Source: Branchiostoma lanceolatum (taxonomy: Eukaryota > Chordata > Leptocardii > Amphioxiformes > Branchiostomatidae). Taken from it: a DNA stretch of 64,000 bases. Shown piece after piece: positions 48,001 to 56,719 of this stretch. Positions within the stretch are counted from its first letter, which is position 1; every line of letters begins with the position of its first letter. The position numbers and the translations under genes are program-made. The notes under the pieces were generated by a model. It was not told the DNA's origin and searched no databases. It was given only the letters and a program-made list of their open reading frames with translations. The DNA lies in NCBI RefSeq assembly GCF_035083965.1, contig NC_089740.1:15719552-15783551 (forward strand), written 5' to 3'.

Positions 48001-51000
48001 AAACTACTGTGCTCTTTAGCATAAGTCTCTAGCGGTTGTTATAAGATAGTAAGTTGGCCTTACGAAAAGTCCAATGTCTTACCCTCTGCGGGTAGTGAAA
48101 TGTATTGAAGCGAGTCTTAAGGTGCCTGAAGCTGTACACAACTTACCAAGACCCTTCTGTCTTACCCTCTACAGGTGGTGAAATGTCTCGAAGCGAGTCT
48201 TAAACCACCTGAAGCTGTACACAACTTACCAAGACCCTTCTGTCTCACCCTCTGCAGGTAGTGAAATGTCTTGAAGCTAGTCTCAAACAGCTAGAAGACC
48301 CGGACACCAGCGGGTACCGGTACCTTAACGAGATCGTGAACTTCGCTGTGTGCCTGCCGGAGCCCGGAGTCGGTGCCATGAAGGAGGTTCTGGTCAAGGC
48401 GACGCCGCAAGACGTCTGGCAGCAGCTGGAGTCTAAGAAAGCGGCGAAGAAAGCTGCAGCAGATTCTGCAGAAGATGCTGCAGGTCCTGAGGAGGCAGCT
48501 GCTGCTGTAGAACCTGCAGGTGAAGGCAGCGATTTTTGTAGGGTCTACTTTATCTGAACATACAAAACAAGAGTCCATGTCAGGGTTTTAGAGTTTTCTT
48601 TGTTCACAACCAGTAAATCCTCACCTGATGGTGTTTCGGCGTGTGCGACGAGAAGCAGTACTCCAGTCAGAGGCTCTGAAGAAGGTGTCTGGCGGACCCC
48701 GAAACGTCAGCTGGTGAGGATTACTGGTTGTGAAAAAATGAAAACTCCAGTATCCTATATTCTACCAACCTGATGAAACTATTTTCGAAAGGGACCATGT
48801 CATAAAGGAAGGTATTTAAAGGGTTGAGGTTTTGGTGATGACGACATTTGTTGTTCGCTGGTGTATGACATTTATTAAAAGATTATCAAAGATGATAATC
48901 AAGATTTAGAAGTAAGCAGCTTTACTTGATCTAATACCAACTTCCGCCTGTTTCTGCAGCCGATGGAGAAGAAGTTAACGTTTTGCCGCTCCTGCTGGAG
49001 GCACTGGAGAACGGTGACGTCATGCCGTACGTCAAGGGCAATCCGCGCTACATCCGGGACCTGTACTTCGTCCTACGCATGACCGCTGGCGTGGTGGAGT
49101 ACAGAATGAAACTGGACAAGTTCGATATCAAGGTCAACATCTCTGTTGTTTGATTTCAAATGACATTATTTGCTCACGTTTAATTCTTAGTTCTCTACAT
49201 ATTTATAGTTTATCTACATATTTCAAATATCTCAGTTTGTGATACTGTCAATATTTAGCCTTCAATCACAACTTCAGTACACTTCAATACCGATATCAAT
49301 ATTAGCTCGCAATGACACAGCATGTGTGAGTCGTATGGGTCAGGACACCAGAGTTAGGGACTGCATTATACGCAGGATTGGGGGAGGTTCATAGCATGGG
49401 TATCTCTAGAGTAAGAGTAGTCGTACTATGGTGTAATGTTTAGTCCAAGTCTTAGTGTGAGGGGGTGGGGCAAAAATTCCCCCTTGTGTGTGTTGTGTTC
49501 AAGACGGGAACAAACTTGTGAACTGGGTGGCCGTATCGTGTTATGGTCAGGGTCAGGGTTAGTGTTAGCGTGCAGGACTAAGATGTGTGTGTTCTGTTCA
49601 GGACTGGAACAAGCTTGTAGCCTGGGTGGTGCTGGTCCAACAGTGGCCGTACAGGGTCAGGGTCAGGGTCAGTGTTAGCGTTAGCGTTAGTGTGCAGGAC
49701 TAAGAGGGCCCCTTGTCTATGTGTTATATTCAGGACTGGAACAAGCTTGTGGCCTGGGTGGTGCTGGTCCAACAGTGGCCGTACAGGGTCAGGGTCAGGG
49801 TCAGTGTTAGCGTTAGCGTTAGTGTGCAGGACTAAGATGGCCCCTTGTCTATGTGTTATATTTAGGACTGGAACAAGCTTGTGGCCTGGGTAGTGCTGGT
49901 TCAACAGTGGCCGTACAGGGTCAGGGTCAGGGTGCAGGGTTAGTGTGCAGGACTAAGATGTGTGTGTTCTGTTCAGGACTGGAACAAGCTTGTGGCCTGG
50001 GTGGTGCTGGTCCAACAGTGGCCGTACCGAGTCAGGGTCAGGGTTAGGGTTAGTGTGCAGGGCTAAGATGTGTGTGTGTTCTGTTCAGGACTGGAACAAG
50101 CTTGTGGCCTGGGTGGTGCTGGTCCAACAGTGGCCGTACAGGGTCAGGGTCAGGGCTAGTGTGCAGGACTAAGATGGCCCCTTGTCTATGTGTTATATTT
50201 AGGACTGGAACAAGCTTGTGGCCTGGGTGGTGCTGGTCCAATAGTGGCCGTACCGGGTCAGGGTCAGGGATAGTGTGCAGGGCTAAGATGGTCCCTTGTC
50301 TATGTGTTATATTCAGGACTGGAACAAGCTGGTAGCCTGGGTGGTGCTGGTCCAACAGTGGCCGGTCAGGGTCAGGGTTAGTGTTAGGGTCAGGGTGCAG
50401 GGTTAGTGTTAGTGTGCAGGGCTAAGATGTGTGTGTTCTGTTCAGGACTGGAACAAGCTGGTGGCCTGGGTAGTGCTGGTCCAGCAGTGGCCGTACAGGG
50501 TGAGGGTTAGTGTGCAGGACTAAGATGTGTGTGTTATATTCAGGACTGGAACAAGCTGGTGGCCTGGGTGGTGCTGGTCCAGCAGTGGCCGTACAGGGTC
50601 TCCTGGATCGTGCTGCACGCGGAGGACCTGGAGCTGAAGGCCGCCGTCAAGAAACGGGAGAAGCTCTGCGGCTGCGTGGAACAGGCACCGTAAGGACAAC
50701 ATCATATATATGGTTACGGGATTGAGACGCAATCAGTCACGTGGCTATGACGCAATACGCCGTTGCCATGTTGGTTGTTTAAAGAGGGTCTCTTATTTTT
50801 TATTTCCAATAAGCTTATGGGAAATGGCAGATAAGAACATTTCCCTACTTAAAACCGCGTTTTCACACTCCAAATGGCCTAAATGCTGTAGGAGCTTCAC
50901 AGTCGAGCTTCTGGTTCTAATTGGCTGGTAACTGGCGATCCGTCACGGAACTGCAGGCCCTAAATGGTAATCGTAATAACCAGTGTTCACAACCGTAAAA

Positions 51001-51757
51001 GAACGACGTCTTGCGATCTGCGATGGAACTACATGACCTGTAAGCGCGCTGCCTGTGACTGTTTACTCAGTAATGTTAGTAGCCGTACAGAAACGACATC
51101 TTGCTATCCGTCACGGAACTGCAAGCCTTTAGTAACAATCATCTTTATTCCACCACAGTGAGGACTACATGGATAAGAAACTGCACGACATCTTCAAGTC
51201 AGCTCGGGAGAAGCAGGCTGAGCTGGAGAAGAAGGGCGGGGAGGCCTGGCAGCGGCTCAACTCCTTAGACGGCGACACCGAGCTGCTGGAGCTGTTCCTT
51301 CAGGAGTTCGACTTTACTGTGGAGGTAAGAACACACTTAAGACACACGTTAGGTCATGACGCACTTAGGATGGCTAGGCAAGAACCCAGAGGTCCTGGGT
51401 TTGAATCCCCTGACATGTCACCAATGTTGTGCCTTTGGGAAAGGAACTTTTACACGACTTTCCTCACTCCACCCCGCTGTAAAACAAAGGTACCTGGCTT
51501 TGGTTGGGAAGGTAAAAGGCAGTGGAAGAAGAGGGTCGGGCTCCGCCTTCCAAAACCGTGACCTAGACACAGTGGACAAAAACCCACTGCCCCTACGGCC
51601 TCAAAAAGGCTATGGGACTTCCTTCATAACCTTTCTATAATCCATTGACTCAATTTCTCGGCTTTTACAGGACATGTTTGACCTCCTTCCCGTCACGACT
51701 AACATGGACACTTCCATCAAGAGGGCGATCAACTCGGCCCTGTCGCAACAGGCGTGA
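39046..51757 (+). CDS. Gene C: KAP-family P-loop NTPase, NKPD1-like (12 exons, 735 aa)
   Basis: Exons: 39046-39178, 42127-42303, 43137-43288, 44498-44758, 45447-45581, 45883-46194, 46923-47126, 48258-48519, 48960-49132, 50544-50689, 51159-51324, 51671-51757; total 2208 nt, phases consistent, all GT-AG. The short N-terminus ends in an Asp/Glu run. Walker A is GGFGSGKS (89-96). Exon 3 has a Lys-rich stretch before membrane segments in exons 3-4 (FYVILLCYTGL, FYYLLAGTITAVFPIGIYF); exon 6 holds another pair. FNAWVFSG in exon 5 matches A and B. Walker B is IVVVVDDLS (420-423), with Ser where A and B have Asp. Exon 8 continues past the YLNEIVNFAVCLPEP block without the intron found in A and B, then an Ala/Glu/Lys linker. 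WVVLVQQWPYRVSW is conserved. Paralogue of A and B, but the most diverged. Confidence 0.86.
39280..39560 (+). mobile_element. tRNA-SINE, body and tail
   Basis: The body (TTGGGAAAGGCACTTAACACG) and the full tail are present, including GTTAAAGAACCCACCACACC and GGGGCACGCCCCGGTGTG. Lies in intron 1 of gene C. Confidence 0.75.
39720..42126 (+). repeat. Exon 2 acceptor minisatellite, gene C (14 extra copies)
   Basis: Fourteen copies with a 135-170-bp period, each with a CTAG acceptor, CTGTGCGACCCCAGCTGGG, CACATGGTGTCCGCGCACAC and a stop soon after (GACATCTAA or GACTTCTAA). The fifteenth copy (42127-42303) runs on into the Walker A motif and a donor. A partial unit starts near 39720. The copies differ from one another by a few substitutions. 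Confidence 0.95.
42304..42800 (+). repeat. Exon 2-end/donor copies, gene C
   Basis: GCCTTCCACGCTGCAGTCAA followed by AAGTACGT at 42441-42470 repeats the end of exon 2 with its donor. Weaker copies ending in GTACGTC lie near 42605 and 42715. Confidence 0.78.
42835..42950 (+). mobile_element. tRNA-SINE fragment
   Basis: B-box-like GGGTTCGATACC and the TTTACACGACTTTCC body; intron 2 of gene C. Confidence 0.6.
43289..43420 (+). repeat. (GATT)n and (TCTG)n microsatellites after gene C exon 3 donor
   Basis: Both repeats start within 10 bp of the donor. Confidence 0.9.
43890..44280 (-). pseudogene. LINE C-terminal fragment
   Basis: Minus-strand CQRICKYCTSKAVEDETHF resembles the Cys/His block (C..C...EDE.HF...C) near the end of non-LTR retrotransposon ORF2. 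Only about 60 codons are readable; intron 3 of gene C. Confidence 0.55.
45190..45400. mobile_element. Palindromic MITE-like element
   Basis: A left arm (AACAGTCAGACGTTTCAGAC, then GTATCCACTGTCTTTCG) is followed after a few bases by its complement. The same element in half or diverged form lies at 120-260 and 22340-22510. No coding capacity; just upstream of gene C exon 5. Confidence 0.8.
46200..46680 (+). repeat. 38-bp minisatellite after gene C exon 6
   Basis: About 12 copies with core CCGCCATGTTGGTGATGCGT and GACGTCACCGTGTAG, starting directly at the exon 6 donor. The unit contains a palindromic TGACGTCA CRE-type core. Confidence 0.93.
46785..46905 (+). repeat. (ATTC)n/(CTCA)n before gene C exon 7
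   Basis: Tetranucleotide run upstream of the exon 7 acceptor (GGCAG, exon at 46923). Confidence 0.9.
47127..47910 (+). repeat. Exon 7-end/donor minisatellite, gene C
   Basis: About 20 copies of two related units, 38 and 31 bp. Each ends in CAATCCTAAACAG/GTAACA, reproducing the last codons of exon 7 and the donor. The first junction (47126/47127) is taken as functional; the others are equally good by sequence. Using a 31- or 38-bp-longer donor would shift the frame. Confidence 0.95.
48050..48257 (+). repeat. Exon 8 acceptor copies, gene C
   Basis: Two copies of the acceptor and first 40 bp of exon 8 (GTGAAATGTCTCGAAGCGAG) lie near 48085 and 48175. The first has CTGCGG instead of CTGCAG and so lacks an AG; the second has CTACAG. 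Confidence 0.85.
48590..48760. mobile_element. Fold-back element
   Basis: Inverted arms CACAACCAGTAAATCCTCAC and its complement (48605-48630 and 48711-48735) enclose about 80 bp. MITE-like, in intron 8 of gene C. Confidence 0.7.
49490..50543 (+). repeat. Exon 10 acceptor minisatellite, gene C
   Basis: Eight clear copies (near 49600, 49734, 49866, 49976, 50088, 50203, 50316, 50446) and one diverged copy (near 49495) of TTCAGGACTGGAACAAGCTT with the next 45 bp. They are separated by GGGTCAGGGTCAG/GTTAGCGTT-like spacers. The functional exon is the last (50544). The spacers contain GTTAGG-like hexamers but are not telomeric arrays. Confidence 0.94.
51355..51560 (+). mobile_element. tRNA-SINE
   Basis: B-box-like GGGTTTGAATCC and the body with GGGAAAGGAACTTTTACACG; intron 11 of gene C. 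Confidence 0.7.
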
Positions 51758-52110
51758 CGTCATCAGGATGGTGACCAGCTCCGGACTGTACAACAGGTGT
51801 GACGTCATCAAGATTGTGACCAGCTCCGGACTGTACAACAGGTGTGACGTCATCAAGATGGTGACCAACTCGGGACTGTACAACAGGTGTGACGTCATCA
51901 GGATGGTGACCAATTCGGGACTGTACAACAGGTGTGACGTCATCAAGATGGTGACCAATTCGGGACTGTACAACAGGTGTGACGTCATCAAGATGGTGAC
52001 AACTCGGGCCTGTCGCAACAGGCGTGACTTCATCAAGATGGCGACCAACACGGGACTGTTGCAACAGGTGTGACGTCGTCAAGATGGTGACCAACTCGGG
52101 ACTGTCGTAA
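51735..52110 (+). repeat. Stop-codon minisatellite at the end of gene C
   Basis: About eight copies of a 45-bp unit (ACAACAGGTGTGACGTCATC, then AAGATGGTGACCA). The unit comes from the last codons, the TGA stop and the first 3' UTR bases. All copies after the first are untranslated if the TGA at 51755-51757 is used. Confidence 0.93.
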
Positions 52111-55100
52111 CTTGTGTGACGTCATACAACCAGCTGACAAAGGCACAACCAAGCATTGATGGGGGGAACCAAACTGTGGTAGAGACAACCTGACAGCCAA
52201 AGCGAAATACTATTTGATGCGTAAAGTGACCCACTGTAACGTTGGTGTGGTGGGTGTCTGTACTGCGAACGGTAATCACTAGGTGGCGCTAATATGCTGT
52301 CCGTCCACTAGTTTCATCAAAACACATTCAGAACAAACGACAAGGTTTAAGTTTGATGGTTCTATTAGGATTTAACCTTTGCTTCGTTCCTTTCCGATGT
52401 GACCGTATTGTTGACTTGTATGACGGTTTAGGCGCAGAGCCTAAACCGTGCTGCTTCAATTGTAGAAGAAGGGTCAGAGGTTGCTAAGTCCTGGGTGCTA
52501 TTGTGGAGGGGTGTGGGATAGTAGAATACCCGAAAACGCTAAAATTGTTTCTACAGGTTAAAAGTCATAGACTATTTAAAGGGAACGATGGTCGTTCACG
52601 AGCATTAATTGCACGTATGACATGACATGGCTAAGCCAATCACATCGCTAGGTTCCCTTGACGTCACCACATCTTGCGAGCAGTTGCGAGACTTCCTAAT
52701 TTTGGTAATGGCGGCCATATCAGAAGCCAACAACAAAGTTTGCGTCTTTTCCATCGCAAACTTCATGATTTATGGAAGGTTTTAGATAGTTAAGAATCAA
52801 ACAGAGGATGTACATATATACATAAGTGCTAGTTATTTTGACAAGTCCAAAAACCGGTTCTCGGAGGGTTTTTTTTTACTCGGACCGAAACGTTTTACAA
52901 GTCCAGAACCGGTTCGGCCGAACCGGTACGCACCACTACGTATGACAGCAAAAAAGTAGAAAACTAATTACAACAAGATAACTTAGAAAGAGCAGCCCGC
53001 CATTTTAAGAAGAAGTGTATCACGTGCCGTGCCGCTGTAATAGATTCCTACTCAGGAAGGTAATAAAACACTTCTCATGCCTGACGAAAATGTTTATTTA
53101 TTCATTAGGATGCAACCTAACGTCACACGTGCAAACACAGAGAGAAATACAGGCGGGTGTAAACATTACAAAAGAGACATTGATTGGCGATAAAACAGTT
53201 ACTCAAGCAACTGGATAGATTTTTGGTGCTTGAGTAGCTGTCTTATTGCTACTTCAGGGGTTAGCGATTTTGCCTCTGGAACTAGAAGCCGCGAGTTCGA
53301 TCCCGGCTGTGTCACTCACCCGACATGCACGCTACCGGAAAGGGCCGCAGTTCTTAGGACGGGACATTAAGCCGTGGTCAAATGTTCGTTGTGCTTGTCG
53401 GCAAGCTAGGGTCATTTCCCCGGTATGATGAACCTGTAAATACTGTACATGGTGTCTGTCTTCTCTCTCACGAGCAGTGGAAGAATAGCTCTTCAGTGAG
53501 CTAAACTGGATCGAGATCACTTTCCTTTCCTTGCGTATCTTGCTAGCTTGATGTCTAGCCTCCATCGGCGAGAGATTGATTGCTTCACTACCGATGTACA
53601 CGCCTGATACACCTGGCTTACCAAACCTAGCTGTGGCTCCTTTCACTCCTCTGATCGCTTCCGGGTACAGTCTGGCACCCGTTGATAGAAAAATGATTCC
53701 CATTTAAACATTTGCCTAAAGTATAGGCGAGTGTTCTGGTTGGCTCCGAGACACATTTCATGGTTCACGTAATAGCATATGCATGGTAAAAGGGTTCGAA
53801 CAGGCATTCGGAACTCCAAACCCTTTGCTTTATTTTATTCACATATATCAGGCAAAAAGCGCAATCGCTTATATAAGGTCTTCTACTCAAAAACATAAAT
53901 ATAAAACAAGAGTAAAACACAATTTCAATTTACACATATAAACACGAAATGGATAAAAGAAAGTGAATGTAAACATGACAAGTTGGTCATCTATCAACCC
54001 CTTACACTGCTTCTGAGAAATATCTGACTCCTGCAATCATGCAGGAAGTTAGGGACAAACGGTCGCCGCGAAAACCGCAAACATAATACCACCGCGAACC
54101 TAAACGGTCGCCGCGAAAACCGCAAACATAAGACCACCGCGAACATAAGACCACCGCGAACATAAAACCACCGCGAACATAAAACCACCGCGAACATAAG
54201 ACTATCAGGACCAAACGTTTCAGTGGGGACGTGGGCCAGATTATATTCTGCTTGCAGCGATTGTTGTAGGTGGGGACGTTGAGTTAGAAAAGATGGATTC
54301 CAGGCTATCAATAATGCATCCACTCCGTACATGTAGTCCACATGTTTGCTTACACTTGTGAACATCAATGGAAACCGTACGTGACAACTGTAGCACGCGA
54401 GTTTCCATGGCACGCCTTTGCAGTTTGTGGAGTGTTTGTGGACGTGAGATGAGTCGGTGGGACGGGGTTGTACTTCTGGTGTGACGTCATGTGTGGGTAG
54501 GGGTGACGTCATGTGTAGAGAGGGTGTGTGACGTCAAGTGTGACGTCAATTATAAGCGCACATCTTGTGTGACGTCATGTGTGGGCAGCATTGGACCAAA
54601 CGATATAGTGCGACAAAAAACTTGAGACTTTATTCAATATTCAATATTCACAACCACTATTAGTAACATAGATCGAAGTTAGACTTGATGTGGTTACATA
54701 AAATATCTCAAATATGCTGAAAATCTAAAAACCATGGTATAAAACACGTCTTGTTGGCTTATTCCTAGGGCAAATCGGTCCCCATATATAAGCACTTCCT
54801 AGTACAAGTATTTCCTGTCCAGTAACTAGAAGAGTCGGGGGATGCCCATTGCATACCGCCCTGCTCTGCCCTGTTCTAGTACAGGAACGTTCACAAGTCA
54901 AAGCTTCTCAGGGGAGGGTTTGCAGTAGTGCATGTCCCCTATCAGAGCCTCGTCTGCAGTACCTGCGCCGACCGCCTGGTGAAGGTTTGGCAAGACGGCC
55001 GTCAAAATGCCAAATCCCCGTTTCCCTGTTTGAGGATCACGACAACAAATATCTCAGTTCTAAATCATATTCTTCCTCCCTTTTCCCTGCAGACTTTAGA

Positions 55101-56400
55101 TAAAGGAAACACAGAAAGTCATCATAAATAAAACAGGTTTTTCAGGCGACATACGCGGTAAATTCTATAGTTTTACGTCCAATTTTCAGTCTCGTTTTCC
55201 GGTTTGCGGATCACGACATCAAGTATCCCAGCTGTAAATCTCAGTTTCCTCATTTCGCCCGGCAGACCTGTTTGCGCGCCTCTCCCGCCGCCGTGTAAAA
55301 CCGCCGCCCGACCTTTCCGTCGCCCCAGCTGAAGTTTTACGGCCCCGTCCCGTGTCCGGACGACGTCACCGCGAGCTGGAATTTCTGTGAATTAATATCG
55401 GGACAAAGAGACGGGCCGGATAAAAACTATTCATTGTTTTGGGGATTATTAACAGCCAAACGAGGTATCGTTTACAGTTGCTAAACATTTGTGTCGTTGT
55501 TGATGCTTTTTAATCTATGATATTGAAAGTCAGTGTGATCTGGAATTTCTGTGAGTCAACAGCAGGACTGGCTGACGGACTAGACAAAAACTATTTACCG
55601 TGTACGGATTTTTGTTAATGTTTAACTTCAGTTCTACACTAGGAAAAGAAATACTCACGAAAATATCGTCCAGTGTTATGGTCCTCATCCAAACTGAGGA
55701 CCGAATTGCTCAAACATATGGCATTAGGAAGTAAGAGGTCAAAGGTGGTTGGAAGTCGATGTCAGCCCCCGTCCCGGCCGGGGACGGTTCCTTTGTAGTG
55801 AGTTTTAAAGGAAAGACTGAAAGAGATAACGTATAGAGAGGATAGGATGAGAATATTTGCCTGTGTGCGTGTTTTTATTCGTCTGTTTGATTTGATTCAT
55901 AATGATGATGATGTTTAATTAATCACAGAACAATACAGACATCGTTTCAGAAAATAAATTGTCAAGAACAAGAAAGAGCCATCCCTTGAAGACCAAGAAA
56001 CCAGGACCCAGGGTCCTCATCCTATAAAAACTATCATCTGTGAGGGAGTTAGTAGCTAAATTGACTCCAACCCTCATCCCAACATCATAAATGGGTTATC
56101 CTCTGTAGTGGATCTCTACCCGCCTGGCTCCAAGAACAATAGAATGGGATCAGAGCAGACGACGGGAAATCATTTGCATATCAACTGACGTCTCAAGTTT
56201 TGAAAAATCCTGTATCTTTCTCACTAGTTTTTGAAGAAAACATTGTCAGACAAAGAAAAATAACCCAGATACATCATACATGTGGATAACTGTTTTCGTT
56301 CTGCCCACCCCTCTTGACTTGCCCGTAGTACAGTCCAAACAAAGCCATCGTGTCGCGATTATTAACTCATAAAGCTGGAGTGTCGGACCTGCTCCGGGCG
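52111..56400. other. Intergenic C-D
   Basis: No convincing gene. Contains a possible AATAAA for gene C (53062-53067), a second type of tRNA-like SINE head (GAGTTCGATCCCGGC near 53296) followed by its body, and a CCACCGCGAACATAA 18-bp repeat (54060-54200). Tandemly related 55010-55270 blocks share GGATCACGACA, and two copies of CTGGAATTTCTGTGA lie at 55377 and 55540. Confidence 0.45.
54055..54200 (+). repeat. 18-bp CCACCGCGAACATAA repeat
   Basis: About eight units with CCGCGAACATAAAACCA cores; related words occur at 37700-37860. Confidence 0.85.
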
Positions 56401-56404
56401 GCAG

Positions 56405-56458
56405 TATAAACATCAGTGGGCGGACGGACACTTCTGCTGACACACGGGCTGGTATAAA
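56405..56458 (+). promoter_or_regulatory. TATA boxes of gene D
   Basis: TATAAA at 56405-56410 and again at 56453-56458 (GGTATAAAGC), 262 bp before the start codon. The second would place the transcription start near 56485. A TGACGTC CRE-like site lies near 56187. Two TATA boxes contrast with the TATA-less region before gene B and suit a cell-type-specific secretory gene. Confidence 0.55.
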
Positions 56459-56719
56459 GCCTCTAGTCCGAAACCAGAGCAAGAGTCAGGGCTAAACGCT
56501 CGTCTAGTGGTTCCGTCGCTAATATTTCTCGCGGGTTTTAGTCTTGCAATATTTTACGTTTTCACATCCACGTCAAATTCTTCGTCTCCTTTTTTTAAAC
56601 CCGAGCAGGAGTCAGGAGTGCCGTCGTTAAAACTTGTATTCGTCTTGCGGTCCTCAAACCTGCCGAAACGTCGACGGCCTCACGCCCGAGTTCACGAACG
56701 ATCGTGCCGAAGCACCGCT

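Noticed and set aside
49600-50500. Interstitial telomere sequence (GGGTTAG-like hexamers)
   Set aside because: The hexamers occur only as short, mixed spacers between exon 10 copies; no continuous TTAGGG array.
53332-53703. Minus-strand 123-codon frame beginning MGIIFLSTGARLYP
   Set aside because: It overlaps SINE-like and MITE-like sequence (GATGTCTAGCCTCCATCGGC block), with no splice or domain support.
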